Shown here piece after piece: positions 33,786 through 42,954 of a stretch of 43,413 nt of DNA. Within the stretch, counting starts at the first letter, position 1. Each line of letters opens with the position of its first letter. The DNA comes from a bacterium (GTDB taxonomy: Bacteria; Bacteroidota; Bacteroidia; Bacteroidales; Muribaculaceae): NCBI GenBank assembly GCA_004561555.1, contig SFVH01000017.1, positions 1 to 43,413 on the forward strand. The letters are read 5' to 3'. The notes beneath the pieces are model-generated. The model had not been told where the DNA came from. It ran no database searches and worked only from the letters and a program-made list of their open reading frames with translations. Made by a program: the position numbers and the translations under genes.

Positions 33786-35051
33786 CTACTTGTTGTATTT
33801 CTTTACGATAATGCAAGCATTGTGACCGCCAAATCCAAAGGTGTTGGAAAGAGCGACGTTTACAGTGCGTTTTTGAGCCTTACCGAAAGTGAAGTTTAAG
33901 TTGTAGTCTACTTCCGGGTCGTTGTCGCCATCTTCGTGGTTGATAGTCGGAGGAACGATATCCTCTTGTACACTCTTTACGCTGAAAATAGCTTCCAGAG
34001 CGCCGGTAGCACCGAGGAGGTGTCCGGTCATCGACTTAGTCGAGCTGAGGTTTAATTTGTAGGCATGGTCACCAAACACTTGCTTGATAGCCTTAGCTTC
34101 CGAAATGTCACCTACAGGGGTCGACGTGCCATGAAGATTGATATAGTCAACGTCTTCGGGTTTCATCTCTGCATCGTCGAGCGCTGCTTTCATCACCAAG
34201 ATAGCGCCCAAGCCTTCAGGATGGGTAGCAGTCAAGTGATAAGCATCTGCCGACATACCGCCACCTGCCACTTCAGCGTAGATGTGTGCGCCGCGAGCAA
34301 GGGCATGTTCCAATTCTTCAAAAACAAGGCAAGCTCCACCTTCGCCGATAACAAATCCGTCACGCGAGCCGCTATATGGGCGAGAAGCATGTGTGGGGTC
34401 GTCGTTGCGAGTAGACAGAGCGTGCATTGAATTGAAACCACCAACTCCCGCAGGATAGATTGCTGCCTCAGCACCGCCGGTGACTACGGCATCAGCCTTG
34501 CCCAAGCGGATGCAGTTGAAAGCATCGATAAGAGCATGGGTCGATGATGCGCAAGCCGAAACGGTGGCGTAGTTCGGACCACGGTAGCCATAGTTCATTG
34601 AGATGAGTCCGGCTGCCATGTCGGCAATCATTTTGGGAATAAAGAAAGGACTGTACTTAGGACCTTTGTCTTGGTTGAGGGCATAATAGCCAGCTTCCTC
34701 TTCAAAGGTGTGCAATCCTCCGATACCCGCAGCAAAAATGACACCCACGCGGTCTTTGTTGAGCGACTCGTACTCTTCCAAGCCGGCATCCTTTACCGCT
34801 TCACGAGCGGCAATCATACCGTATTGCGCATAGAGGTCATATTTGCGTACTTCCTTGCGGTCGAAATGGTCGGCAGAGTTGTAACCCTTCACTTCGCATG
34901 CAAATTGTGTCTTAAACAATGATGCATCGAAGTGGGTAATAGGACCGGCACCACTCACTCCTTCAAGGGCGTTTTTCCACGTAGTGGCAACGTCATTACC
35001 TATCGGAGAGATTGTGCCTAATCCGGTAATAACAACTCTTTTCAGTTCCAT
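33786..35051 (-). CDS. fabF: Beta-ketoacyl-ACP synthase II
   Basis: Condenses malonyl-ACP with acyl-ACP in type II fatty acid synthesis. The 421-residue product has the thiolase-fold Cys-His-His triad: nucleophile C167 in VSACASSTHALIDAF, first histidine in INLHGTSTPVGD, second histidine in STKSMTGHLLGATGALEAIF. It ends with the usual NTFGFGGHNACIIVKKY. The start MELKRVVITGLGTISPIGND is standard. It lies 12 bases after acpP and ends in a strong intrinsic terminator, so acpP-fabF forms a two-gene operon. Confidence 0.97.
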   Translation of the reverse strand: MELKRVVITGLGTISPIGNDVATTWKNALEGVSGAGPITHFDASLFKTQFACEVKGYNSADHFDRKEVRKYDLYAQYGMIAAREAVKDAGLEEYESLNKDRVGVIFAAGIGGLHTFEEEAGYYALNQDKGPKYSPFFIPKMIADMAAGLISMNYGYRGPNYATVSACASSTHALIDAFNCIRLGKADAVVTGGAEAAIYPAGVGGFNSMHALSTRNDDPTHASRPYSGSRDGFVIGEGGACLVFEELEHALARGAHIYAEVAGGGMSADAYHLTATHPEGLGAILVMKAALDDAEMKPEDVDYINLHGTSTPVGDISEAKAIKQVFGDHAYKLNLSSTKSMTGHLLGATGALEAIFSVKSVQEDIVPPTINHEDGDNDPEVDYNLNFTFGKAQKRTVNVALSNTFGFGGHNACIIVKKYNK

Positions 35052-35063
35052 TAAACAGTCAAA

Positions 35064-35300
35064 TTATTTAGTTGCGTTTTCGATGTATGCGATAGCGTCG
35101 CCTACAGTCTTAATGCCTTCTGCTTTGTCATCAGGAATAGTGATGCCGAATTCTTTCTCGAAGTTCATAATCAATTCTACGGTGTCGAGAGAGTCTGCAC
35201 CAAGGTCTTGAGCAAATGTTGCTTCAGGAGTTACTTCAGATTCGTTAACACTCAATTTGTCAACAATTATTGCCTTTACTTTTTCTGCAATTTCAGACAT
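35064..35300 (-). CDS. acpP: Acyl carrier protein
   Basis: The 78-residue acidic four-helix carrier of fatty acid synthesis. The phosphopantetheine attachment site is S37 in DLGADSLDTVELIM, and the remaining sequence (FGITIPDDKAEGIKTVGDAIAYI) is typical. It immediately precedes fabF (12-base gap). The promoter should lie just upstream; TTACTTTG on the minus strand at 35353-35360 differs from the TAnnTTTG box by one base. Confidence 0.97.
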   Translation of the reverse strand: MSEIAEKVKAIIVDKLSVNESEVTPEATFAQDLGADSLDTVELIMNFEKEFGITIPDDKAEGIKTVGDAIAYIENATK

Positions 35301-35848
35301 AACTTTAAATTTTTAAGATTAATAAATTCTTTTAAGTTCGTATTTAGGTCTGCAAAGTAAGCAATTTTTCTTCTAATGTGAAAATATTTGAGGAAAAAAC
35401 AGCATCTGTCTGCACAAAAATCTTTATTATGTGCAAAAAATCACCCTGAAAACTGTATTTTTTTGTGATTATGTTTGTTTTTTTGTGCAATTTAGGTTGC
35501 GATGATGCTCGTTTTGAAATTCTAATATATATAATATGGTATGCTTGATGTGTATGTTTTTTTGTGAAACCGAGTTGGTAGTTTTGATTTAGTGCTTTTT
35601 TCGATATTTTGGCGATAATTTGTTTGACAACTGATGTCAGAGCTTTCCAAGCGGGAGGCGTGGAATTTTTTGTTTTTTTTGATGGAGAGAATGTTGCCAC
35701 TCGGCACTTAGGCATTAGCTCTCGGTGCTCTATAGATTTGTTTGAAAATGGCTTAAAATAAAGTTTTTGTCATTAGTTATGAATATTTTGAAAAAAATTA
35801 ATAACTTTGCAGTCGCAAAATCGGAATTACAAATATCACAATAATTAT
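35301..35848. other. AT-rich divergent gap between acpP and efp
   Basis: I see no supportable gene in this 548-base stretch. Short minus-strand frames in 35344-35715 are lysine- and isoleucine-rich with no family resemblance and look random. It must hold the acpP and efp promoters on opposite strands. A small RNA is possible at this length but I see no structure that demonstrates one. Confidence 0.5.
35802..35809 (+). promoter_or_regulatory. -7 box upstream of efp
   Basis: TAACTTTG is a full match to TAnnTTTG, 39 bases before the efp ATG. No TTTG is present at the expected -33 spacing. Confidence 0.5.
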
Positions 35849-36415
35849 ATGATTAACGCTCAAGACATTAAGAACGGCACTTGCATCCGTATGGATGGCA
35901 AGCTCTATTTTTGCATCGAATTTCTTCATGTAAAGCCCGGTAAGGGAAACACCTTTATGCGCACCAAACTCAAAGATGTTGTAAACGGCTACGTTATCGA
36001 ACGTCGTTTTAACATCGGCGAAAAGCTCGAAGACGTACGCGTAGAGCGTCGCCCGTATCAATATCTCTATCAAGAGAGTGGCGACTTTATCTTTATGAAT
36101 CAAGAGACTTATGAGCAAATTCCCATTCATAAGGACCTCATCACCGGTGTGGACTATATGAAGGAAGGCGATGTAGTGGAAGTGGTGTCGGATGCTTCTA
36201 CCGAGACTGTGCTCTTCGCCGAAATGCCTATCAAAACTCAACTCAAGATTACTTACACCGAGCCGGGTCTTAAAGGCGATACTGCTACTAACACTCTCAA
36301 GCCTGCAACTGTTGAAACAGGTGCTACAGTTCGTGTGCCTCTCTTTATCAATGAAGGTGAGACTATCGAAGTGGATACTCGTGAAGGCTCTTATGTGGGT
36401 CGTGTGAAGGCATAG
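35849..36415 (+). CDS. efp: Translation elongation factor P
   Basis: Relieves ribosome stalling at polyproline stretches. The 188-residue product has the KOW-like N-domain, whose loop HVKPGKGNTF carries the conserved lysine K32 (K34 of E. coli), followed by two OB domains and the EF-P signature near the C-terminus (ITYTEPGLKGDTATNTLKPATVETG). The open frame extends upstream to a TTG at 35807, but that would lie in the -7 box. ATG 35849 (MINAQDIKNG) gives the standard length. No lysine-modifying epmA/epmB gene is nearby. An intrinsic terminator follows. Confidence 0.96.
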   Translation: MINAQDIKNGTCIRMDGKLYFCIEFLHVKPGKGNTFMRTKLKDVVNGYVIERRFNIGEKLEDVRVERRPYQYLYQESGDFIFMNQETYEQIPIHKDLITGVDYMKEGDVVEVVSDASTETVLFAEMPIKTQLKITYTEPGLKGDTATNTLKPATVETGATVRVPLFINEGETIEVDTREGSYVGRVKA

Positions 36416-36440
36416 CCACATCCTGCGTTACAAGAATTAA

Positions 36441-36474
36441 ATAGACGGTGAGCTTTTTCGCTGTCTATTTTTTT
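36441..36474 (+). terminator. Intrinsic terminator of efp
   Basis: ATAGACGGTG (36441-36450) pairs with CGCTGTCTAT (36459-36468) with two G-U pairs, and a run of seven T ends at 36474. It lies 26 bases after the efp stop. Confidence 0.85.
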
Positions 36475-36506
36475 GTGTCAAAAAAATGCTTTTGCTGAAA
36501 GCGGAA

Positions 36507-36536
36507 TTGCAGAATAGCGTTTTTTTGCTAAATTTG
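36507..36536 (+). promoter_or_regulatory. Promoter of the debranching-enzyme gene
   Basis: TTG (36507-36509), a 19-base spacer, then TAAATTTG (36529-36536) matches the Bacteroidota promoter. It supports the start at 36609 and rules out the upstream extension of the same frame to 36486. Confidence 0.65.
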
Positions 36537-36608
36537 CAGTCAGTGTATTTTGTCCGACGTGCGCCTTATGCTGAGAAAAGTTTTGAATATATTAAAATCT
36601 ATGATACA

Positions 36609-38915
36609 ATGAAAAAATTAGTTTTAACTTTTGTTTCTCTTGCCTTAAGTGGCGGACTTGTCAGCCAGGCGGGAGGATTGCGTCTTGACGAGCTGAAAGT
36701 GGACATCCACAGCTCTCGCGAATTTTCTTATAGCGACAAACAAGCCGGCTTTTTCTATGGTATGACCAACACCGACCATTACTCTGACGGTAATGCGGGG
36801 TGGAACATACGCGCTCGCAGAGTGCTACAAGACTATGCTCTAAGTCACAACGGCACCGAGCTGATGCGCGAAACGGCACAGGTGGCGGTTTATCCCGACC
36901 GTCTGGTCAGAAAATATGATAGCGTTCAGGAAACATTCCGCTTGGTGGATAATGAGAAAGTGATATTTATCGACATCGAAAGCTCTAAACCTGGCACTTT
37001 AGGCATCCGCTTGTTGGGCGACATCATTTCGCAGCCGGAGGCAGTGGCTGATGGGGTGGTGTGTCGACCGAAGGCATATCCCGACGAGGTGGTGCGTATC
37101 TCCACAATGGTTGCCGAGCAGCCGCTTACTGTTGAAAACGGTGTGGTCACAACCTCCGTGGATGCTAAAGGGTTTATCCTCACCTTCGGCACTCTTGAGG
37201 AGAGCCTTGCTCTTGCTTCTACTTCTCGCGCAGAGAAATACAACTGGATAAAAGAGCGTCGCACTCGTATGCAACAACTCATCAGCGACAATGCTTTGAG
37301 GAGCAACATCGGCTGGATGGACCGCTCGTTGGCATGGATAGAACTCACTGCCGACGAACTTGTCACCTATCAACATGGTGGGTGGGGCATCTATGCCGGA
37401 TTGCCGTGGTTTACTGATTTTTGGGGCCGTGATATGTTTATCTCCATGCCGGGCACAGTGTTGTGTACAGGTCAATTTGATGTGGCTCGCAATATCCTTG
37501 AGTCGTTTGCCAAATATATGGATGTCGACCCTAAGTCGCCCACCTATGGTCGTGTGCCCAACCGTCTAAACCTTGAGGGTATACTATATAACACCACCGA
37601 CGGCACCCCTCGCTTTGTGATGCAAGTGTATGAATATCTGAAATATACCGGCGACATCAAATTTATTAAGACCATATATAAAAGTGTGAAAACAGCTACC
37701 GATGCGTCGCTGCAACTATATGTTGACGAAAACGGCTATCTCACCCATGCCGATGCCGACACGTGGATGGATGCCAAGCGACAAAGTGTGAAGCCCTGTT
37801 CGCCTCGTGGCAACCGCGCAGTGGATATCCAAGCCCTATGGTATGGTCAGCTTGATGCGGCTGCACGTCTTGCCGACTATATGGGCAAGAAAGACGATGC
37901 CTCGCGCTGGAGAGAAGCTGCAGCAAAGCTGAAAGCAAACTTTGAGAAAGATTTTATTGCCGACGGCATTATCACCGACCACCTCAATGCCGATGGCTCG
38001 CGCGACAATCAGCTTCGCCCGAACACGATGTATGCCTACGACTTGGTAACCTCCGAAGATGTGAAGATTAACGACATTCGCACCATTTGGAGCCAACTTG
38101 TATATCCGTGGGGCGTGTCGTCGCTCAGCCAATGGGACGACCAATTTCACCCTTACCATGAGCAGTGGCATCGCTACCATAAAGACGATGCCTACCATAA
38201 TGGCACCATTTGGCTATGGCAAAATGGTATGGCGATGGAGCAGATGATTAATTACTACCAGACAAACAAAGCGTTTGTACTATTCCAAAATATGAATCGT
38301 CAAGCTCTCGACCAGGGCGCTGTGGGGAGTCTTGCCGAAAATGCTGATGCATGGTGCCGTCCGGGAGCCTCTTGGGTAAGACGCTCGGGCACATTCTTGC
38401 AAGCATGGAGCAATGCAGAACAAATAAGAGCATGGAGCCAGTGTTTCCTCGGTGTGATGCCGGATATGCTTAACTGCACAATTCATATCACCCCTCGCTT
38501 GCCGCGAAAGATTAACAGTGTGGACACTCGCATAAAAATCGGCGATGGCGCTTTGGAATATGGATATCGCACGATTGACAGAAACGAAGCGTATGACTAC
38601 CGATGGACCGGCTCTAAGGCAGTGACGCTCAGCATCGACCTCCCGATAATCAGCGACTTCAGCATAAGCATCCCTGCCGGAGGTGTGGTGACTGTTGAGA
38701 GTGATAATGACAAGGCAATCGTGACTGTCAGAGATGCCCAAGGTAATGAAACCGCTTGCAACACTATCGAGGCAAGCGCCGATAAGAAAGAATTTAGCCG
38801 CAAGTGCAAATCGGCATTAAAAGGCGTAAACTTTGCCACGCCATGCTATCGCGAAAATCTTAAATCAATGTCGCGCTACTTTGACCCGCCATTAGATTAT
38901 TACAGCGCTGAATAA
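36609..38915 (+). CDS. Exported amylo-alpha-1,6-glucosidase (glycogen debranching-type, GDE_C)
   Basis: A 768-residue (alpha/alpha)6-barrel enzyme expected to cut alpha-1,6 branch points of glycogen or branched malto-oligosaccharides. A signal peptide covers about residues 1-20 (LVLTFVSLALSGGLVSQAGG), so it acts outside the cytoplasm, unlike the usual cytosolic Bacteroidota enzyme. The N-terminal part (about 20-220) is a beta-sandwich. The catalytic barrel starts near 235 and shows GLPWFTDFWGRDMFIS, GRVPNRLNLEGILYNTTDGT, DADTWMDAKRQS, VDIQALWYGQL and PWGVSSLSQWDDQFHPYH...YHNGTIWLW. It begins at ATG 36609, not at an in-frame codon 41 residues upstream that lies before the promoter. It is flanked by terminators, so it is monocistronic. 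The amylase follows. Confidence 0.85.
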   Translation: MKKLVLTFVSLALSGGLVSQAGGLRLDELKVDIHSSREFSYSDKQAGFFYGMTNTDHYSDGNAGWNIRARRVLQDYALSHNGTELMRETAQVAVYPDRLVRKYDSVQETFRLVDNEKVIFIDIESSKPGTLGIRLLGDIISQPEAVADGVVCRPKAYPDEVVRISTMVAEQPLTVENGVVTTSVDAKGFILTFGTLEESLALASTSRAEKYNWIKERRTRMQQLISDNALRSNIGWMDRSLAWIELTADELVTYQHGGWGIYAGLPWFTDFWGRDMFISMPGTVLCTGQFDVARNILESFAKYMDVDPKSPTYGRVPNRLNLEGILYNTTDGTPRFVMQVYEYLKYTGDIKFIKTIYKSVKTATDASLQLYVDENGYLTHADADTWMDAKRQSVKPCSPRGNRAVDIQALWYGQLDAAARLADYMGKKDDASRWREAAAKLKANFEKDFIADGIITDHLNADGSRDNQLRPNTMYAYDLVTSEDVKINDIRTIWSQLVYPWGVSSLSQWDDQFHPYHEQWHRYHKDDAYHNGTIWLWQNGMAMEQMINYYQTNKAFVLFQNMNRQALDQGAVGSLAENADAWCRPGASWVRRSGTFLQAWSNAEQIRAWSQCFLGVMPDMLNCTIHITPRLPRKINSVDTRIKIGDGALEYGYRTIDRNEAYDYRWTGSKAVTLSIDLPIISDFSISIPAGGVVTVESDNDKAIVTVRDAQGNETACNTIEASADKKEFSRKCKSALKGVNFATPCYRENLKSMSRYFDPPLDYYSAE

Positions 38916-38939
38916 AGTAGCAAATACATCAATATCTCA

Positions 38940-38989
38940 GGCACGAGCAATGATTGAGAATAAGGCAATCTTGCTCGTGCCGTTTTTTT
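38940..38989 (+). terminator. Strong intrinsic terminator after the debranching-enzyme gene
   Basis: GGCACGAGCAA (38940-38950) and TTGCTCGTGCC (38971-38981) are perfect 11-base complements. The stem continues with GATTG/CAATC after a one-base bulge, and seven T follow at 38983-38989. Confidence 0.9.
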
Positions 38990-39041
38990 CTTGTACTTCA
39001 ATTTTTCTCCTCGGTATAATCTTTATTATCAAGATTTTTTG

Positions 39042-39049
39042 TATCTTTG
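39042..39049 (+). promoter_or_regulatory. -7 box upstream of the alpha-amylase gene
   Basis: TATCTTTG fits TAnnTTTG and lies 58 bases before the chosen ATG at 39108. No clear TTTG -33 is visible at the usual spacing. Confidence 0.5.
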
Positions 39050-39107
39050 TTGCGAATAAACTTAACCTATGGTATTCATAGATTTTTTATCCTTAAAATC
39101 AACATTT

Positions 39108-42100
39108 ATGATTAAACAGTATTACCGATTGCTGCTCAGTGTTATGCTCATTGCATCCGCACTGGTTTCAAGTGCAGCGACTTTTGTGGGAAATCGCACC
39201 GATTTCCGCGATGAGACAATTTATTTTGCGATGACCACTCGTTTCTACGACGGTGACCCTACCAACAACACCTATTGTTGGGATGGAGTGCTCAATGTCA
39301 ACGACCCGGAATGGCGTGGCGATTTCAAGGGACTTATTGACAAACTTGACTACATCAAGGCTTTGGGGTTCACAGCAGTGTGGATTACCCCAATCGTTGA
39401 AAATGGTTCAGGTCTTGACTATCACGGCTACCATGCTATGGATTTCTCGAAAATCGACCATCGTTATGTTGGTAAATCAGACAGCGATGCTGATGCCGAT
39501 GTGGCTTTTCAAAAACTCATTGACGAGGCGCACAAGAGGGGGATGAAAATTATCCTCGACATAGTGTTGCAACACACCGGCAACTTTGGTGAGAATCACC
39601 TCTGCAAAATGTTTGAAAAAGATTATTCACAAGACCTTGGCAACATCGCCTCTATGAAGGTGGTGCCGAAGAGTGAGGGCGGTATGCTTCCCGAGAACTA
39701 TGCTTCTCTCAAGCCGGCAGACCAATATGGTTCGCGATTGGCATTGATGAAAAATACCGACTTTACTAATAAAGACATTCACAATTATTGGCATCACAAG
39801 GCATGGTTTGATTGGGATGACCCCTCACGCTGGTGGGGACAAATTGCAGGCGACTGTGTGGACCTTAACACTGAAAATCCTGCTGTGACCGAATATCTCG
39901 TGCAATGCTATTCTCGCTTTATCAAGATGGGTGTGGACGGCTTCCGTATAGATACTGCCGGACATATTCCTCGCTTGTCATTCAACAATAACTTCTTGCC
40001 GCAACTACAAGAAGCAGCCCAATCGGCTGAAGCTATCGCAAAACGCGGCAATACTCCGTTTTTTATGTTTGGCGAGGTGTGTGCCCGCTCAATGGAGGTG
40101 ATTTATCGCGGTGCCAACTACAACTGCTCACCATGCTATTACACTTGGAAAGAATCAAAAGACTATCCGTGGGACTACAATGCCTCATCGTGGGACAATG
40201 TGGTAGCAATACCAACACGCACTGAAGGCTCCCACGACTACGAAACTGTCAGTGGCCACACCAACTGGGAATCCGTGCTTCTTCAAGGCAAAGACGACCT
40301 CGGACATTCTGATGAGATTATGCGTCGTAGCGACAATGCCTTGCTCAATGGCAACGACTACCACACTCCCGACTATACTGATTTTTCGGGTATGAGTGTC
40401 ATTGACTTTGCTATGCACTGGAATTTCAACTCTGCGAAAGGTGCGTTTGGAGTTCACGGACAAGACTATCTTTATAATGACGCCACCTACAATGTGGTTT
40501 ATGTCGATTCCCACGACTATGCTCCCGATAGCAACTACCGCTTCAGCAAGGACCAAGCCACATGGGCTGAAAATCTCTCGTTGATGTTTACCTTCCGCGG
40601 CATTCCTTGTATCTATTATGGCTCTGAGGTGGAATTTCAAAAAGGAAAAGACATCGACAAAGGAGCAGTGCTTGCTTTAAAGGACACCGGACGTGCTTAT
40701 TTCGGCGGTTATATTGAAGGAGACATTAATGTGACCGACTTTGCCGAATACAGTGGAGCTACCGGCAATATTGCCTCTACTCTTACTTATCCACTTGCTC
40801 GCCACATACAGCGACTCAACAAGATACGTGCTGCCGTGCCGGCATTGCGCAAGGGTCAGTATTCTACCGACGGCTGCTCCGGCTCGCTTTCTTTCAAGCG
40901 TCGCTATAAAGATGCTACCACCGACTCTTATGTGTTGGTCACCATCTCCGGCAATTCCACCTTTACCAACATTCTTAATGGCACATATGTGGATGCCATT
41001 ACCGGCGATGTGAAAATCGTTACCGACGGCACTCTCACTGCCGAATGTTCAGGCAAGGGTAATATGCGTGTATATGTGCTCAATGGTCCCGGTAAAATAG
41101 GTGAAGACGGTAAGTATCTTTACTGCGATGCTTCGGTTGACCAACCTTGGGCCGCTTGGCCTGACGAAACCATGCCGGAAGAAACATGGACAGTGAAGCC
41201 GCAACCCGGACAAGGTGGAGGTGATAGTGGTAGCCGTGTAGAGCCCGACCCGATAATTGAGCCGACATTGGAGCCCGGCGAACAAGCAATATTCCTCTAT
41301 CACGAATCATGGACCAATGCCACTGCTTGGATTTGGGGCACAAGTATTAACTACACCGGTGGTACTTGGCCCGGTGAAAAACTCCAATATCTTGGCAACA
41401 ATATGTATAAGTGGACCTACAAGGGTGACGAAGTGATACCCGAAGGTGCTTCTATCATCTTTAGCAATAATGGTAACGAGCAATCGCCCGGTAACAACGA
41501 AGGCGGCTACAAATATGTCAATGGTGGTGTCTATAAGATTGGTAGCTCTCGCGACCCTTATGACGTAATTACTTCTTCAGGATTGAGTGTGACCATTTCT
41601 CCTAAGGGAGGCACATTTGTCGACACACAAGATGTTACCATTAAGGCATATAATGCCACTTCGGCATGGTATAAGGTGGGCAACGGCTCTCAAGTGTCGT
41701 TTAGTGATTCAGCCACATTCACCATTGGCGATGATATGAATCCGGGAGAGTCGGTTACCATTACTTGGAGTGCTACCGATGGTACCGACACTAAGACCGG
41801 TTCTGCTATCTTTACCAAGGTGGAACAACAATCCACTGAATGGCATATCTATTTTGATAACTCCCTTTCAGCATGGGAAAACGTGTATTGCTATATTTAT
41901 GGAAGCAATGAGTGTCATGAAATTACCGGTGCTTGGCCGGGCACTAAGATGACCTTAAATGGTGATTATTACGAGTATGTGGTTGAAACCGCAGGAGCTC
42001 TCAATGAGTGTAACGTAATCTTTAGTAATGGTAGCGGTTCTCAAACCGGCAACGACGTGAAAGTGCGTAACTATGCCATCTACAACATGGATGGTGACAC

Positions 42101-42257
42101 CGGACAACAATTCAGCAATGTCAATGTTGTAATAAATGATGAAGATGCGCCGATAGAGTACTACAATCTCCAGGGCATACGCATTATGCAACCTACCACG
42201 TCAGGGGTTTATATCATTAAGAAAGGTAATCAAGTAAGAAAAACTTACATCAAATAA
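39108..42257 (+). CDS. Modular GH13 alpha-amylase with starch-binding-like modules and T9SS type A-like tail
   Basis: A secreted 1049-residue endo-amylase. After a signal peptide (about 1-23) the GH13 barrel shows region I ending in DIVLQHTGN, region II GVDGFRIDTAGH with nucleophile D282, region III FMFGEVCA with acid/base E323, and region IV YVDSHDYAP with D470. After the catalytic part come two similar modules (about 724-815 and 910-1001). Each has an aromatic-rich WPG pattern (GGTWPGEKL, GAWPGTKMT) and an IIFSNN/VIFSNG strand, as in CBM26-type starch binders. Between them is a chitobiase/Ig-like module (ISPKGGTFVDTQDVTIKAYN). The last 35 residues (YYNLQGIRI...SGVYIIKKG) resemble Bacteroidales T9SS type A sorting tails, implying surface display. 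I prefer ATG 39108, which opens the signal peptide, over 39069. Confidence 0.9.
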   Translation: MIKQYYRLLLSVMLIASALVSSAATFVGNRTDFRDETIYFAMTTRFYDGDPTNNTYCWDGVLNVNDPEWRGDFKGLIDKLDYIKALGFTAVWITPIVENGSGLDYHGYHAMDFSKIDHRYVGKSDSDADADVAFQKLIDEAHKRGMKIILDIVLQHTGNFGENHLCKMFEKDYSQDLGNIASMKVVPKSEGGMLPENYASLKPADQYGSRLALMKNTDFTNKDIHNYWHHKAWFDWDDPSRWWGQIAGDCVDLNTENPAVTEYLVQCYSRFIKMGVDGFRIDTAGHIPRLSFNNNFLPQLQEAAQSAEAIAKRGNTPFFMFGEVCARSMEVIYRGANYNCSPCYYTWKESKDYPWDYNASSWDNVVAIPTRTEGSHDYETVSGHTNWESVLLQGKDDLGHSDEIMRRSDNALLNGNDYHTPDYTDFSGMSVIDFAMHWNFNSAKGAFGVHGQDYLYNDATYNVVYVDSHDYAPDSNYRFSKDQATWAENLSLMFTFRGIPCIYYGSEVEFQKGKDIDKGAVLALKDTGRAYFGGYIEGDINVTDFAEYSGATGNIASTLTYPLARHIQRLNKIRAAVPALRKGQYSTDGCSGSLSFKRRYKDATTDSYVLVTISGNSTFTNILNGTYVDAITGDVKIVTDGTLTAECSGKGNMRVYVLNGPGKIGEDGKYLYCDASVDQPWAAWPDETMPEETWTVKPQPGQGGGDSGSRVEPDPIIEPTLEPGEQAIFLYHESWTNATAWIWGTSINYTGGTWPGEKLQYLGNNMYKWTYKGDEVIPEGASIIFSNNGNEQSPGNNEGGYKYVNGGVYKIGSSRDPYDVITSSGLSVTISPKGGTFVDTQDVTIKAYNATSAWYKVGNGSQVSFSDSATFTIGDDMNPGESVTITWSATDGTDTKTGSAIFTKVEQQSTEWHIYFDNSLSAWENVYCYIYGSNECHEITGAWPGTKMTLNGDYYEYVVETAGALNECNVIFSNGSGSQTGNDVKVRNYAIYNMDGDTGQQFSNVNVVINDEDAPIEYYNLQGIRIMQPTTSGVYIIKKGNQVRKTYIK

Positions 42258-42282
42258 GGTTTTCCTACAGCATAATAATCTG

Positions 42283-42322
42283 AGAAGATGTCTCGAATAT
42301 TAAAGAGGCATCTTCTTTTTTT
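42283..42322 (+). terminator. Intrinsic terminator of the alpha-amylase gene
   Basis: AGAAGATGTCTC (42283-42294) pairs with GAGGCATCTTCT (42305-42316) with one G-U pair, around a 10-base loop, and runs into seven T ending at 42322. Confidence 0.88.
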
Positions 42323-42329
42323 GGTATGA

Positions 42330-42669
42330 CGGGCATGCGTATCAGCATGGGCGCAAGTCCCGAGAGCCCTAATAGCGGCAATCGAACAGCCTAAGGTATG
42401 GGCGTGCATCGCGAGGTGGAATCTGAAGGAAGCCGGCGGCAAACATCCGGCATGGCGGACAGATACCACAAATAAGGCATATGCTCGTGGGAAAGGTTGC
42501 AAAACAAACCAAAGTCAGATAGCTATTTGGAACGGTTGGTGTGGATGTGGCAGGCATAAGATTAATAGATAGTAATTTGAAAGTCACCAAATGAAAGAGT
42601 AAGGACGGAATATCCGAATGGCAAGTGTTCATCAAGAAGGTTCTCCCGGGTAAGTGTACAGGTGTCAGC
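42330..42669 (+). mobile_element. Truncated group II intron RNA (domain I region)
   Basis: GAGGTGGAATCTGAAGGAAGC (42413-42433), followed by a C/G-rich hairpin, GGACAGATACCACA and AATAAGGCATATG, is the conserved core of bacterial group II intron domain I. The downstream text (AACCAAAGTCAG, TTGGAACGGTTG, GAAAGTCACC, and TGTTCATCAAGAAGGTTCTC into GTAAGTGTACAGG) also fits domain I of the Bacteroidales introns. No reverse-transcriptase ORF, domain V or 3' splice site follows, because the sequence switches to transposase coding at about 42670. It is thus a 5' fragment that cannot splice. Boundaries are approximate, especially the 5' one. Confidence 0.65.
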
Positions 42670-42954
42670 TTTGTGGATGGCATACAACTTATAAAGAAAC
42701 TGAAGAGTAACATGAAGGGAGCATTGATGTCCGTATCCGACAAAGTGCTTTTCAGGAAGAGGGCTATAATAGAGACAGTGAATGACGAGCTGAAGAACAT
42801 TGCTCAAGTTGAGCATTCGAGACATAGAAGTTTTGACAATTTCGTAGTCAACCTTCAGGGAGGTATAGCTGCATACTGCTACTTCCCAAAGAAACCATCC
42901 ATACGAGTACAGACCGTTGATATTTCAAATGACAGACAGCTTATTTTATTCTAA
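42670..42954 (+). pseudogene. IS982-family transposase, C-terminal fragment
   Basis: The frame reads FVDGIQLIKKLKSNMKGALM, then DKVLFRKRAIIETVNDELKNIAQVEHSRHRSFDNFVVNL, then GGIAAYCYFPKKPSI. The RKRAIIE..N..LK segment with its catalytic glutamate and the HSRHRS motif are the C-terminal part of IS982 DDE transposases. About the first two thirds, with the two catalytic aspartates, are missing. The residues before 42670 in the same frame belong to the intron fragment, not to the transposase. It cannot be active. Confidence 0.8.

Noticed and set aside
35344..35715. Minus-strand 123-codon and nested 61-codon frames between acpP and efp
   Set aside because: Their composition is random-looking (Lys/Ile/Ser-rich), with no recognisable motif or promoter. 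AT-rich DNA of this length gives such frames by chance.
42625..42954. A complete 109-residue protein starting at GTG 42625
   Set aside because: The first 15 codons belong to the intron-like RNA segment. Only the part from 42670 resembles a transposase, so this is a chance fusion and not a gene.
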